Positions 15,517-24,798 of a stretch of 64,000 bases of DNA are shown here, piece by piece; position 1 is the stretch's first letter; every line of letters starts with the position of its first letter. Origin of the DNA: Arthrobacter psychrolactophilus (GTDB lineage: Bacteria; Actinomycetota; Actinomycetes; Actinomycetales; Micrococcaceae). Made by a program: the position numbers and the translations under genes. The stretch spans positions 295,384 to 359,383 of the forward strand of contig NZ_QJVC01000004.1 in NCBI RefSeq assembly GCF_003219795.1, given 5' to 3'. A model generated the notes under the pieces. The model made no database searches. It was not told where the DNA came from and saw only the letters and a program-made list of their open reading frames with translations.

Positions 15517-17141
15517 GGAGTTCCCGCCCCACTGCCCATAACGGCCTCGATGTACGGTGTGCGTTCGAGCATGCTGATGGCGGCATGCTCGCTCAGGTCA
15601 AAGAGCGGACCGGCAAAGAACGTCATACCCAAACCCAAAACAACCAGCCCCATGGTGGAATACACCATCATTCTCGGCAGAATCGGGATTTCGTTATCCC
15701 CGGAGAAGCGGCCTTCGGTAGCGTCCACATGCTTGCTGGTTCGTAGCGCGCGCATGCTCGGAACGCCCGAGGAATCCGGAGCCGTGGCCAGCAATACGGG
15801 GTCTGGATCCTCTGCATCTGCGGTACTGCGCCAGAACACGCGGTTCCAGACACGGGCCATGGCCAACAAGGTCAGCAGGCTGGCGACAACGCCGCCGACT
15901 ACCAAGGTGTAGGCCAGGGGTGATCCGTCGGCCACGCCAGCTTGCAAGAGTCCCAGTTTTCCGAGGAACCCGGAGAAGGGTGGGATACCGGCCAGGTTCA
16001 TCGCCGGTATGAAATACAGCACCCCAAGAATGGGCGACAATTTCGCCAATCCCCCCAAGCGTGTGATGGAGGAGCTGCCGCCACGACGTTCAATCAGGCC
16101 GGTCACCATGAACAAGCTGGTCTGGATGGTGATGTGGTGAATGACGTAAAAGATGGTGGCCGCTAGGCCCAAGACCGACGACAGCGCCACACCGAAGATC
16201 ATGTACCCAATGTGGCTGACGAGGGTGAAGGAGAGCATACGTTTGATGTCGGTCTGTGCCACGGCACCGAGAATTCCCACGATCATGGTCAACAAGGCCA
16301 CAATGAGCAGTGGAGAGTTGAAATCATCGCCAGGGAAGAGCAGCGTTTCCGTACGCACAATGGCATATACGCCCACCTTGGTGAGCAGCCCGGCAAACAC
16401 CGCCGTCACCGGTGCCGGGGCCGTGGGGTAGGAGTCGGGGAGCCAGAAGGACAGCGGGAAGACCGCTGCCTTGATCCCGAACGCCACGAGCAACAAAACA
16501 TGCAGAAGGTTTTGTGTGCCCGGGTCGAGTTCGCCCAGCTTGACGGCCAGGTCGGCGAGCGTCACGGTGCCGGTTGCCCCGTAGACCATGGCAATGGCTA
16601 TGAGGAAGAGCAGGGACGAGACCACGCTGACCACCACGTAGGTGATGCCGGCCCGGATGCGGGATCCTGTGCCACCCAGTGTCATGAGGACGTAGCTGGA
16701 GGTCAGCAGGATCTCAAAGCCAACGTACAGATTGAATAGGTCACCGGCCAGGAAGGCGTTGGAGACACCGGCCACCAGAATCAGATAAGTGGGGTGGAAG
16801 ACGGAAACGGGTCCGCCTTCTTCTCCGTCAGCGGCACCCTGTCCGGTTGCATACGCCAGAACCGCAAGGCTCACGGCCGATGAAATCACCAGCAAGAGGG
16901 CCGAGAACTGATCGGCCACCATGACAATGCCAAAGGGTGGCGCCCAACCACCGAGCTGAACCGCAACAGGTCCCGAGTTCCAGACAAACGCCAGAAGCCA
17001 GACCTCAAGCAACAGGGTGAGGGTAATCGTGCCAAGACTGACGCGACGTTGAGCACGCGGATGCTTGATGAGAACAAAGGCAAGAGCAGCACCCAGGAAA
17101 GGGAGGACTACGGCAAGCGGGGCCATACTGGCGACGTTCAT
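15513..17141 (-). CDS. mnhD: Mrp Na+/H+ antiporter subunit D
   Basis: This 542-aa protein is an NADH-dehydrogenase ND2/ND4-like (proton_antipo_M) membrane protein with about 14 helices. The segments NLYVGFEILLTSSYVLMTLGG and KAAVFPLSFWLPDSYPTAPAPVTAVFAGLLTKVGVYA hold the glutamate and lysine residues used for ion translocation in the family. A roughly 50-residue polar loop (about 435-485) precedes the last helix. It overlaps mnhC and mnhE by 4 bp each. Confidence 0.93.
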   Translation of the reverse strand: MNVASMAPLAVVLPFLGAALAFVLIKHPRAQRRVSLGTITLTLLLEVWLLAFVWNSGPVAVQLGGWAPPFGIVMVADQFSALLLVISSAVSLAVLAYATGQGAADGEEGGPVSVFHPTYLILVAGVSNAFLAGDLFNLYVGFEILLTSSYVLMTLGGTGSRIRAGITYVVVSVVSSLLFLIAIAMVYGATGTVTLADLAVKLGELDPGTQNLLHVLLLVAFGIKAAVFPLSFWLPDSYPTAPAPVTAVFAGLLTKVGVYAIVRTETLLFPGDDFNSPLLIVALLTMIVGILGAVAQTDIKRMLSFTLVSHIGYMIFGVALSSVLGLAATIFYVIHHITIQTSLFMVTGLIERRGGSSSITRLGGLAKLSPILGVLYFIPAMNLAGIPPFSGFLGKLGLLQAGVADGSPLAYTLVVGGVVASLLTLLAMARVWNRVFWRSTADAEDPDPVLLATAPDSSGVPSMRALRTSKHVDATEGRFSGDNEIPILPRMMVYSTMGLVVLGLGMTFFAGPLFDLSEHAAISMLERTPYIEAVMGSGAGTP

Positions 17142-17680
17142 TCCTTGTCCTTACCGGGCGTCACTGGATGAACGCCGTTGTGTTTGCTCGTTGCGTCAGG
17201 AGCAAGCGGGGTTTTCTTGGGGCCGATACCTGGAACGGTTTCTCGCTTCGCAAGTGGTTGGTCATTTTCATGGAAGTCGGAGATTTCAACGGCGATTTCC
17301 GAGTCCTCCTCGTCGTCGTAGATCTCCTGCTTAGCAACGCGAATATCTTCCATATCCACCTGGATATGGTCGGCCTTGCTCAGCAGCCAAGAACGGTAAA
17401 TCAGGCTCAGCATGAAGGCAGTGACGGCAAAGGAAATCACGATTGAGGTCAAGATGAAGGCTTGTGGCAGCGGGTCATTAAACTCCGATGCTGGAATGTC
17501 TTTACTGAAGATCGGAGCCAGGCCGGCATACCCTCCGGTGGTCAAGAGCAGCAGATTAGTCGCATTGGCCAGCAACATCAAGGCTAGCAACACCCGGGTC
17601 AGGCTTCGTTCCAGCAGGAGATAAATCCCCACGGCGTAAAGCACTCCCATGACCAGCAATAAGGTGAGATTCACGCTCAT
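17138..17680 (-). CDS. mnhC: Mrp Na+/H+ antiporter subunit C
   Basis: The first ~105 residues form three helices like NuoK/MnhC (GVLYAVGIYLLLERSLTRVLLALMLLANATNLLLLTTGG; LPQAFILTSIVISFAVTAFML). A further ~75-residue polar, acidic tail (DDEEDSEIAVEIS) is longer than in most MnhC proteins (about 115 aa). It overlaps mnhA and mnhD by 4 bp, so the tail is real coding sequence and not a fusion error. Confidence 0.92.
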   Translation of the reverse strand: MSVNLTLLLVMGVLYAVGIYLLLERSLTRVLLALMLLANATNLLLLTTGGYAGLAPIFSKDIPASEFNDPLPQAFILTSIVISFAVTAFMLSLIYRSWLLSKADHIQVDMEDIRVAKQEIYDDEEDSEIAVEISDFHENDQPLAKRETVPGIGPKKTPLAPDATSKHNGVHPVTPGKDKE

Positions 17681-20667
17681 CGTCCCACCTCCAGTGGCTC
17701 GTCGTCTTCGATCAGCTCGTTGCTGCCCGTCCCATCTTCTTCATGCTGATCAATCTCAGATCCAAGGCTTCGCAGAACATCGACCACCAAACCAACCACT
17801 ACGAGGTACACGCCAATGTCGAAGAGTGTGGAGGTTACGAATTTGACGTGCCCGAAAATTGGCAGATCAAAGGAAATAATGGCGCTTTGGAAGACCTCTC
17901 CCCCGAAGAACAACGCCCCAACACCTGTCAATGCAGCTAGGGCCAGACCCACACCCAGCAAGGTACCGGCTGAAATTCTGGTGGCTTCTGCCAATTCAAA
18001 GCGGCCGCCCGCCAGATAGCGGATGGTCAATGCCAGACCTGCCACGAGACCGCCCGCGAAGCCGCCACCCGTTCCGTTGTGCCCAGCTATCAAGAGATAG
18101 ATGGAGAGAACGATGATGCTGTGGAAGACCAGTCTGGTGACGACCTCGATAATGATCGAGCGGCGCTCAGGTGCCAGCGTCCGCCCGGCCACGAGCCAAG
18201 GGTTACTTTCCGACTGACCAAAGCGCTTGGCAACTTTCAGAGCCGCTTGGGAGGCGTCAACTTGAAGCTTCCCAATGCTCCCGGTGGCAACCGTCTCGGC
18301 GCGCGGGAGCCTGTTGCCTCGGCCGCGAACAAAGATCAAGCTGGCGACTCCGGTGGCGGCAATGGCCAAGACCGAGATTTCGCCAAAGGTATCCCAAGCC
18401 CGGATATCAACAAGGGTCACGTTGACCACGTTGAGTCCGCCACCACCAAGATAAGCCAGCTCGGGCAGTTGCAAACTGACGGGCTCATGGATGCGCGATC
18501 CCATGGCCACGATCGCCACAATGACCATCGTGGCGCCAAAAACAATACCTAGGAGCAATCTAATGCCGCGGTGACTTCCCGCTGACTTGCGCTCCAATAA
18601 GCCAGGTGGCAGCTGGCGCATGGCGAGAACAAAGGCCACAAGAATAATGGTCTCCACCAGCATCTGCGTCAGCGCCAGATCGGGGGCACCTTGCAGCGCG
18701 AAGATCAGGGCGATGCCATAGCCGGTGACGGACACCATGAGTACCGCCATGAAGCGCTTGCTGGCCCTCGCCGCGGAAATCGCGCCGACCACGATCGCGA
18801 TTCCGGCAATGATCTGAAAAGGCGATCCCGGGTCAATAAAGTAGACGTTACGGGTCCAGTTCTGCTCCGTCAGGAACAGCACGGCCAGTACGGAGCCCAT
18901 GGCAGTCGACAAAATGACGGCCAGATAGAAGAACAGCGAACCACGCTGGGTGCGTCCCGTGACCCAGATGGCGGCCATGTCTAGGGCCACGATGGATTGC
19001 CGGTAGGCCCGTTCAAAGTCTACGGGCGCATGGATGCGGCCCTGCGCGGCTTCAACCTTGGTGCGTAAGAAGAACAACGCCAGACCGCCAGCGACCACGA
19101 TGGCACTGAGCCCCAATGCCGGGGTAAATCCGTGCCACAGCAACAGATGCATGCCGTGCGGGTCATATGCCGGGAAGAGGTCGCTATAGGGCTTGATCCA
19201 GCCTTCAACGATCTGCGGAACAACAGCATAAGCAAGGGTCAGCACGCTCAACAAGGCCGGTGCGGCGAGGAACAACCACCCGACGGGCTTGAAGACCGTC
19301 GCCATGCCTTTGCTCTTCGTGGAGAAGCCGCCCCACATGAATCGGGCGCTGTAGGCAAAGGTCAGGATCGAGCCGAGGACCATGCCAACCAGGACGGTCC
19401 AGCCAACGGCAGGGCCAGCGGGGCCGTACTGAGCCGAGGCGATGAACGCCTGGAAGATTCCTTCCTTGGCAACAAAGCCGGCCATGGGTGGCAAACCGGC
19501 CATGGAGGCCGCGCCGATGAGGGCCACAATGCCGAGCATGGGTGCTGATTTAAACACCCCGGACAATTCACGGATATCTCGGGTGCCGCTTTGGTGGTCA
19601 ATAATTCCCACCACGAGGAATAGCGCTGCTTTAAACAAGCCGTGTGCCAAAACCATGGCCAACCCGGCCATGGCTGCTTCCTGGCCGCCGAGGCCCACCA
19701 CGAGGGTGATGAAGCCGAGCTGGCTCACGGTGCCATAAGCCAGAATGAGCTTGAGGTCGAATTGGCGCAGTGCTCGCCAACCTCCCAGCAGCATGGTTCC
19801 CAGTCCCAGGACGACAATCATGGGCTGCCAGAATTCGGTCTGCGCGAAGCCCGGGGCCAGCCTGGCGATGAGATAAATTCCAGCCTTCACCATGGCCGCG
19901 GCATGCAGGTAGGCGCTGACCGGGGTGGGCGCCGCCATGGCACCTGGGAGCCAGAAGTGGAAGGGGATGAGGGCCGACTTGGTGACGGCACCCACGAGTA
20001 GCAGCGCAATACCAATGTCTAGGATCGTACGGGCGCTTCCCGTGGCCGCCATGAGTTCCGGCGCCTTCGCCAGAACCTCGGAAATGCTGTAGGTACCGGC
20101 ACCCTCACCGACCATGATCATGCCGACCAGCATGGCCAAGCCGCCAAAGGTAGTCACGATAAGGGCCTGAAGCGCTGCTCGCCTCGCAGCGATACGGGTG
20201 CGCGCGTAGCCAATCAGAAGGTAGGACAGGATCGTGGTCAGTTCCCAGAAGACAAAGAGCAGGACCAGGTTATCTGCCGTGACAAGTCCGAACATGACGC
20301 CGGCAAAAGCCAGGAGCTGGGCGCCAAATCCACCCAATCCGAGGTCGTTACTTTTAAAGTAGCGGGCACAATAGGCCAGAACCAGGGCGCCAACACCCAG
20401 CACCAGCAGCGACATGATCCACGCCAGCTGGTCCATGCGGAAGGAAAGGTTCAAGTCGAGAACGGGAATCCAGTCCACGTCCAACGAGGGACTCGAAAGT
20501 GTGTCGGAGAACACATTTTCATATTGCGCTAGGAGCCAAATGAAGCTAATCCCCGGAATGGCCGCAAGAGCGTAGAACGCTGATCGGCCCCATCGGGAGA
20601 ATAAAATGGGCGCAATTATGGCAACACTGAAGTGCGCACAGAGGACAAACAACACTAGTAGCTCCAC
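17677..20667 (-). CDS. mnhA: Mrp Na+/H+ antiporter fused A/B subunit
   Basis: About 996 residues. The N-terminal ~500 are an ND5-like antiporter domain (LLFVFWELTTILSYLLIGY; SALIPFHFWLPGAMAAPTPVSAYLHAAAMVKAGIYL). The remainder includes the MbhD/MbhE-like part (LQGAPDLALTQMLVETIILVAFVLAMRQLPP) and a C-terminal MnhB domain (HNGTGGGFAGGLVAGLALTIRYLAGGR), so no separate mnhB gene is needed. I chose GTG 20667 (VELLVLFVLCAHFSVAI), where the first helix begins; the frame extends to GTG 20784 but the added residues are basic and unlike the family. A TAGGAT hexamer at 20726-20731 could be the -10. It is the first gene of the operon. Confidence 0.88.
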   Translation of the reverse strand: MELLVLFVLCAHFSVAIIAPILFSRWGRSAFYALAAIPGISFIWLLAQYENVFSDTLSSPSLDVDWIPVLDLNLSFRMDQLAWIMSLLVLGVGALVLAYCARYFKSNDLGLGGFGAQLLAFAGVMFGLVTADNLVLLFVFWELTTILSYLLIGYARTRIAARRAALQALIVTTFGGLAMLVGMIMVGEGAGTYSISEVLAKAPELMAATGSARTILDIGIALLLVGAVTKSALIPFHFWLPGAMAAPTPVSAYLHAAAMVKAGIYLIARLAPGFAQTEFWQPMIVVLGLGTMLLGGWRALRQFDLKLILAYGTVSQLGFITLVVGLGGQEAAMAGLAMVLAHGLFKAALFLVVGIIDHQSGTRDIRELSGVFKSAPMLGIVALIGAASMAGLPPMAGFVAKEGIFQAFIASAQYGPAGPAVGWTVLVGMVLGSILTFAYSARFMWGGFSTKSKGMATVFKPVGWLFLAAPALLSVLTLAYAVVPQIVEGWIKPYSDLFPAYDPHGMHLLLWHGFTPALGLSAIVVAGGLALFFLRTKVEAAQGRIHAPVDFERAYRQSIVALDMAAIWVTGRTQRGSLFFYLAVILSTAMGSVLAVLFLTEQNWTRNVYFIDPGSPFQIIAGIAIVVGAISAARASKRFMAVLMVSVTGYGIALIFALQGAPDLALTQMLVETIILVAFVLAMRQLPPGLLERKSAGSHRGIRLLLGIVFGATMVIVAIVAMGSRIHEPVSLQLPELAYLGGGGLNVVNVTLVDIRAWDTFGEISVLAIAATGVASLIFVRGRGNRLPRAETVATGSIGKLQVDASQAALKVAKRFGQSESNPWLVAGRTLAPERRSIIIEVVTRLVFHSIIVLSIYLLIAGHNGTGGGFAGGLVAGLALTIRYLAGGRFELAEATRISAGTLLGVGLALAALTGVGALFFGGEVFQSAIISFDLPIFGHVKFVTSTLFDIGVYLVVVGLVVDVLRSLGSEIDQHEEDGTGSNELIEDDEPLEVGR

Positions 20668-20864
20668 ATGTTTCGGGCTGGAAATGAGCGAATCACGGAG
20701 TTTATAGTCGGTTCCCGACCCCACTATCCTAGCAAGTGGAGCTCGCCACAGATTCCTTTTTCGTAGTAGCGGAGCACTTCCCACCCTACTGTGATCCGCT
20801 GCCTCACCACGCCGCGGTCACGCAATGTTCACTCGTATTACCCCCGTGGTGCCCATGCGCCGGA

Positions 20865-20870
20865 TAGCAT
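20865..20870 (+). promoter_or_regulatory. Candidate leaderless -10 for the UMF1 transporter gene
   Basis: TAGCAT followed by 7 nt (GTGCCGT) and ATG 20878. No Shine-Dalgarno is present. Confidence 0.45.
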
Positions 20871-20877
20871 GTGCCGT

Positions 20878-22206
20878 ATGACTGAGTATCCGCCCGCCGC
20901 AGCCTTCCCACCTGTGGCTCCGGCCAAGACCCCCGGAACACCACGACAGGTCATTGCCTGGTCACTCTGGGACTGGGGTGGTGCAGCATTTAACGCCGTC
21001 ATGACGACGTTCATTTTCACGGCGCTCTACCTGACGGGCGACGCCTTTGGCGGCGCCGATAAAGCTACGGCCACCTTGGCCTTTGCCCTGTCGATCTCTG
21101 GCTTTGCGATCGCCCTCTTGGCACCGGTCGCGGGTCAGCGCACGGACCACAGCGGCCGGCGCAAGCTGTGGCTCGGTATCAATACGGCCATCGTCGCAGT
21201 GTTGACCGCGGCGTGCTTCTTCGTGCAACCTCACGAGTCGTACCTTTTGTTTGGCTGCATGCTCATCGCGGCCGGCCACGTCTTCTTCGAACTGGCCGGT
21301 GTAAATTACAACGCCATGTTGCTGCAGATCTCCACGAAAAAGACGATTGGGCGCATCAGCGGTTTAGGCTGGGCGGCCGGCTACCTCGGCGGCATCGTAG
21401 CCCTGCTCATCGTGTACGTGGCCCTGATCAAACCCGAGGTGGGCGTCTTCGGCATCACGAGCGCCGACGGCATGACGTACCGCGCCGTGGCCCTTTTCTC
21501 GGCCGCCTGGATCTTGGTCTTCTCGATTCCGGTCCTGCTAGCCATCCCCGAATCCGCCCCGGACCCAAATATGCCCAAGGTGGGATTCTTCCAGTCCTAT
21601 CGGGAATTGTTCCGAACCATTGCGCTGCTATGGAAGACGGATCGGCACACCGTGTACTTCCTCATTTCCTCCGCCGTTTTCCGTGACGGGCTCGCCGCGA
21701 TCTTCACCTTCGGCGCCGTGTTGGCCGTTGGTTCCTTTGGTTTCAAGACCGGCGACGTGCTGATCTTTGCCATCGCCGGCAACGTCGTAGCGGCCATCGG
21801 CGCCCTGTCGGCAGGATTCTTCGACGACAAATTCGGTCCCAAGGCGGTCATCGTCACCTCCCTTGTGGGCTTGCTTGTCTCCGGCGGCGCACTGCTCTTC
21901 CTCGACGGCAAGAACGCATTCTGGTTCTTCGGCCTGATCCTGTGCCTGTTCGTAGGTCCGGCGCAATCCTCGGCCCGCACCTTCATGGGCCGTCTGGCTC
22001 CCGAGGGGCAAGAGGGTGAGCTCTTCGGCCTCTACGCCACGACCGGGCGCGCCGTGTCTTTCCTCGCACCGCAGCTCTTCGGCATGTGCATCATCATCTT
22101 TGGTGCGCAGCGCTGGGGCATCATCGGCATTCTGGCGGTCTTGCTGCTGGGGCTCTTGCTGCTCCTGCCGGTCAAGGCGCCGCCGCACGGCAAGTCCGCC
22201 CTGTAA
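20878..22206 (+). CDS. UMF1/ATG22-like MFS transporter
   Basis: This 442-aa protein has 12 predicted helices. The start VIAWSLWDWGGAAFNAVMTTFIFTALYL and the later segment VNYNAMLLQISTKKTIGRISGLGWAAGYLGGIVALL match the UMF1 family (ATG22-like), thought to export small molecules such as amino acids; the substrate is not known. ATG 20878 is preferred over an upstream in-frame start because it begins just before the conserved N-terminus and is preceded by TAGCAT and 7 nt. It is divergent from the Mrp operon and ends before a strong hairpin. Confidence 0.85.
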   Translation: MTEYPPAAAFPPVAPAKTPGTPRQVIAWSLWDWGGAAFNAVMTTFIFTALYLTGDAFGGADKATATLAFALSISGFAIALLAPVAGQRTDHSGRRKLWLGINTAIVAVLTAACFFVQPHESYLLFGCMLIAAGHVFFELAGVNYNAMLLQISTKKTIGRISGLGWAAGYLGGIVALLIVYVALIKPEVGVFGITSADGMTYRAVALFSAAWILVFSIPVLLAIPESAPDPNMPKVGFFQSYRELFRTIALLWKTDRHTVYFLISSAVFRDGLAAIFTFGAVLAVGSFGFKTGDVLIFAIAGNVVAAIGALSAGFFDDKFGPKAVIVTSLVGLLVSGGALLFLDGKNAFWFFGLILCLFVGPAQSSARTFMGRLAPEGQEGELFGLYATTGRAVSFLAPQLFGMCIIIFGAQRWGIIGILAVLLLGLLLLLPVKAPPHGKSAL

Positions 22207-22220
22207 TTTTCTCTCACAGG

Positions 22221-22271
22221 ACGACGACGGGAGCTCACCTTTTGGATAAAAAGGTGAGCTCCCGTCGTCGT
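22221..22271. terminator. 23-bp perfect inverted repeat, likely bidirectional terminator
   Basis: The left arm 22221-22243 pairs without mismatch to 22249-22271; the loop is GGATA. It lies between the converging UMF1 gene and dcd. The arm ends in CACCTTTT/AAAAGGTG, giving T or A runs at the apex rather than after the stem. Nineteen bases of the arm recur at 24666-24684. Confidence 0.75.
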
Positions 22272-22296
22272 ACTTCTTGGGAAAAGCTATCCCGAA

Positions 22297-22872
22297 CTAG
22301 ATCTGCGTCCGGTGGAAGTTCTGGAAGGACCGCGAGGCCGTGGGGCCCCGCTGGCCCTGGTAACGGTTCTGGTGCGGGCCGGTGCCATAGGGGTTCTCGG
22401 CCGGGGAACTCAGCTGGAAGAAGCACAGCTGGCCAATCTTCATCCCGGGCCACAGCTTGATGGGCAGGGTGGCAACATTGGAGAGCTCCAGCGTGATGTG
22501 ACCGGAGAAGCCCGGATCGATGAAACCCGCCGTCGAGTGCGTCAGGAGGCCGAGTCGCCCCAGGGATGACTTACCTTCCAGACGCGCGGCGACGTCATCA
22601 GGCAGCGTAACGGTCTCATAGGTGGAGGCCAGGGCGAACTCGCCCGGGTGCAGGATGAAGGGCTCATTCGGGTCAACCTCGACCATGCGGGTCAGCTCGG
22701 GCTGCTCCTCCGACGGGTCGATGTGGGCGTAGCGGTGGTTGTCGAACAGGCGGAAGTACCTGTCGATGCGCACGTCAACACTCGAGGGTTGCACCATAGA
22801 GGGGTCGTAGGGGTCCAAGACAATACGCTTGGCATCAATTTCGGCACGTATGTCGCGGTCAGAGATCAGCAC
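22297..22872 (-). CDS. dcd: dCTP deaminase (probably dUMP-forming)
   Basis: This 191-aa protein matches the Dcd/DUT trimeric family: [12 protein letters not shown] at the start, [28 protein letters not shown], and the active-site region [34 protein letters not shown] with the catalytic Glu. It turns dCTP into dUTP, and actinobacterial members usually go on to dUMP; the second activity is inferred from lineage. GTG 22872 aligns with the family N-terminus; the open frame upstream lacks homologous residues. TACTTT lies 6 nt before the GTG, so the mRNA may be leaderless. Confidence 0.92.
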   Translation of the reverse strand: MLISDRDIRAEIDAKRIVLDPYDPSMVQPSSVDVRIDRYFRLFDNHRYAHIDPSEEQPELTRMVEVDPNEPFILHPGEFALASTYETVTLPDDVAARLEGKSSLGRLGLLTHSTAGFIDPGFSGHITLELSNVATLPIKLWPGMKIGQLCFFQLSSPAENPYGTGPHQNRYQGQRGPTASRSFQNFHRTQI

Positions 22873-22878
22873 CTTATT

Positions 22879-22884
22879 AAAGTA
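22879..22884 (-). promoter_or_regulatory. Candidate leaderless -10 for dcd
   Basis: On the minus strand TACTTT is followed by AATAAG (6 nt) and the GTG start at 22872. No other ribosome-binding sequence is apparent. Confidence 0.5.
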
Positions 22885-22974
22885 TCGTATCCATGCCGTG
22901 TTGGGATTATTATTCGGCTGTTTTGCGTTGAAAACATAGGGCATTCAGAGAATCACACAGCTAAGGTAAGACCC

Positions 22975-23460
22975 ATGAATATTGAAGAGACACCGCTTCC
23001 CGGAATCGGCGTGCGCAGAGAGCTACAGCTGACCACCGGACGGCGTGTGGGTGTTGTGACGCACCGTGACGGTCGCACGGAGCTCATCCTCTCCCGCGCG
23101 GATGACCCCGATGCCTGTGCCGCATCCATACCCCTCACGGCAGACGAAGCCGCAGGACTTGGCCAGCTCCTGGGCTCGGCACAACTTATCGCCCAGCTCA
23201 GCGCCGAGCAGGAAAACGTCTCTGGCATCAGCACGCATCAGATTTTGATCCGCAAGGGATCAGCCTTCGCCGGACGCACCTTGGGTGAAACGCAGATGCG
23301 CACCCGCAGCGGCACCTCCATCGTGGCCCTGCTGCGCGATGACGACGTCATTGCCTCGCCCCGCCCGGATGAGACGCTGCATGTTGGCGATCTGGTGGTC
23401 ATTGTGGGAACCGACGCCGGACTAGCTGAAGCAGCACTCATCTTGCAGTCACGAGCGTAA
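22975..23460 (+). CDS. khtT: K+/H+ antiporter regulatory subunit (KhtT-like, TrkA-C domain)
   Basis: This 161-aa soluble protein has an N-terminal beta-rich part (PLPGIGVRRELQLTTGRRVGVV) and a C-terminal RCK_C/TrkA-C domain (GSAFAGRTLGETQMRTRSGTSIVALLRDDDVIASPRPDETLHVGDLVVIVG). This is the layout of KhtT/CpaA-C regulators, which bind nucleotide and gate the partner antiporter. ATG 22975 is the first residue of the conserved MNIEETPLPGIG start. The antiporter gene begins 7 bp after its stop. Confidence 0.87.
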   Translation: MNIEETPLPGIGVRRELQLTTGRRVGVVTHRDGRTELILSRADDPDACAASIPLTADEAAGLGQLLGSAQLIAQLSAEQENVSGISTHQILIRKGSAFAGRTLGETQMRTRSGTSIVALLRDDDVIASPRPDETLHVGDLVVIVGTDAGLAEAALILQSRA

Positions 23461-23467
23461 GCACTCC

Positions 23468-24646
23468 ATGGACCCAACAACCCTCTCCCTCATTCAGCTA
23501 GGCATCGTCTTCTTTGCTCTCGGGTTCTTGGGTCGACTTGCCGGCCGGATCGGCATGTCGCCCGTTCCGCTCTACCTCTTGGGTGGGCTCGCCTTCGGTG
23601 ATGGCGGGTTCGTTCATCTGGGCGGCATCGACGGGTTTGCGCATATTGCCAGCGAAATTGGCGTCATCCTCCTGCTACTTATGCTTGGTTTGGAATATAC
23701 CGCCAAGGAGCTGGTCACCGGATTGAAGCAGTCCTGGATGGCTGGCGTGGTGGACATCGTCTTGAATATGCTGCCCGGCGCCGCCGTTGCGCTGATTCTT
23801 GGCTGGGGGCCTGTTGGCGCGTTGGTCATGGCGGGCATTACCTACAGCTCGTCCTCGGGCATCATCGCCAAGGTGCTCGGCGACTTGGGCCGTTTGGGAA
23901 ACCGTGAAACACCTGTTGTTTTGGCCATTCTCGTTTTTGAAGACTTGGCCATGGCGGCATATCTTCCCATCCTGACCGCCGTATTGGCGGGCGTTTCCTT
24001 CCTCGGTGGACTGACCGCCGTCGGAATTTCCTTGCTGGTCATCACGGTGGTGCTGGTGGGTGCCCTGCGTTATGGGCACGTTGTCTCCAATATTTTGGAT
24101 AGCCCGGACCGAGAATCGTTCCTGCTGAAGCTTCTGGGCGCCGCCTTGCTCGTGGCCGGGGTGGCCTCGGCCATGCAGGTCTCAGCCGCCGTGGGTGCGT
24201 TCCTGCTGGGCATCGCCATTTCAGGCGGTACGGCCGAGAATGCCACCCGGGTGCTGGAACCGCTGCGCGACTTGTTCGCCGCCATGTTCTTTGTCCTCTT
24301 TGGCCTGAACACAGATCCCCGCACCATCCCTCCCGTTTTGGGTGTGGCGCTGCTGCTGGCACTCGTCACCGCGCTCACCAAGGTTGCGACGGGCTGGTGG
24401 GCAGCCCAGAGACAAGGCATCGGCATCCCCGGCCGCGCACGCGCCGGTGCGGCCTTGATTGCCCGAGGTGAATTCTCGATCGTCATCGCCGGCCTGGCCG
24501 TTGCCTCAGGCGCCGTCCCCGAAGAACTCGCAGCACTCGCGACCACCTACGTGCTCATCATGGCGGTCAGTGGACCGGTTGCGGCCCGCTACGTGGAACC
24601 GCTCATGCGGTTGATCCAGGGCAAGAAGTTGGAGCCAGCCATCTAG
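23468..24646 (+). CDS. khtU: K+(Na+)/H+ antiporter, CPA2 family (KhtU-like)
   Basis: This 392-aa membrane protein has 12-13 helices of the Na_H_Exchanger (CPA2) fold: GRIGMSPVPLYLLGGLAFGDGG, the crossover region ITYSSSSGIIAKVLGDLGRLGNRETPVVLAILVFEDLAMAAYL with the ion-binding ED pair, and AALIARGEFSIVIAGLAVASG near the C-terminus. It lacks its own TrkA-N domain; regulation is supplied by the adjacent KhtT-like gene. The pair exchanges K+ for H+ across the membrane. Confidence 0.9.
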   Translation: MDPTTLSLIQLGIVFFALGFLGRLAGRIGMSPVPLYLLGGLAFGDGGFVHLGGIDGFAHIASEIGVILLLLMLGLEYTAKELVTGLKQSWMAGVVDIVLNMLPGAAVALILGWGPVGALVMAGITYSSSSGIIAKVLGDLGRLGNRETPVVLAILVFEDLAMAAYLPILTAVLAGVSFLGGLTAVGISLLVITVVLVGALRYGHVVSNILDSPDRESFLLKLLGAALLVAGVASAMQVSAAVGAFLLGIAISGGTAENATRVLEPLRDLFAAMFFVLFGLNTDPRTIPPVLGVALLLALVTALTKVATGWWAAQRQGIGIPGRARAGAALIARGEFSIVIAGLAVASGAVPEELAALATTYVLIMAVSGPVAARYVEPLMRLIQGKKLEPAI

Positions 24647-24666
24647 GCTCGCCCCTCGGGATGTTC

Positions 24667-24705
24667 GACGGCGGGAGCTCACCTGAGTTTCGTGCTCTCG
24701 CCGTC
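24667..24705 (+). terminator. Hairpin after the khtTU pair
   Basis: GACGGCGGGAGC (24667-24678) pairs with GCTCTCGCCGTC (24694-24705) with one G-T wobble; the loop is 15 nt. It begins 20 bp past the khtU stop. There is no T-tract. The left arm and loop share 18 of 19 bases with the hairpin arm at 22222-22240. Confidence 0.5.
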
Positions 24706-24798
24706 CACAAGGCCTACCCAAGAGCAGCAGCTCAGGCTACCGTGAGGACAAGGAGTCATTTGACTCCGGTGCGCAACAAATCTCCCTTGGAGTTCGCT

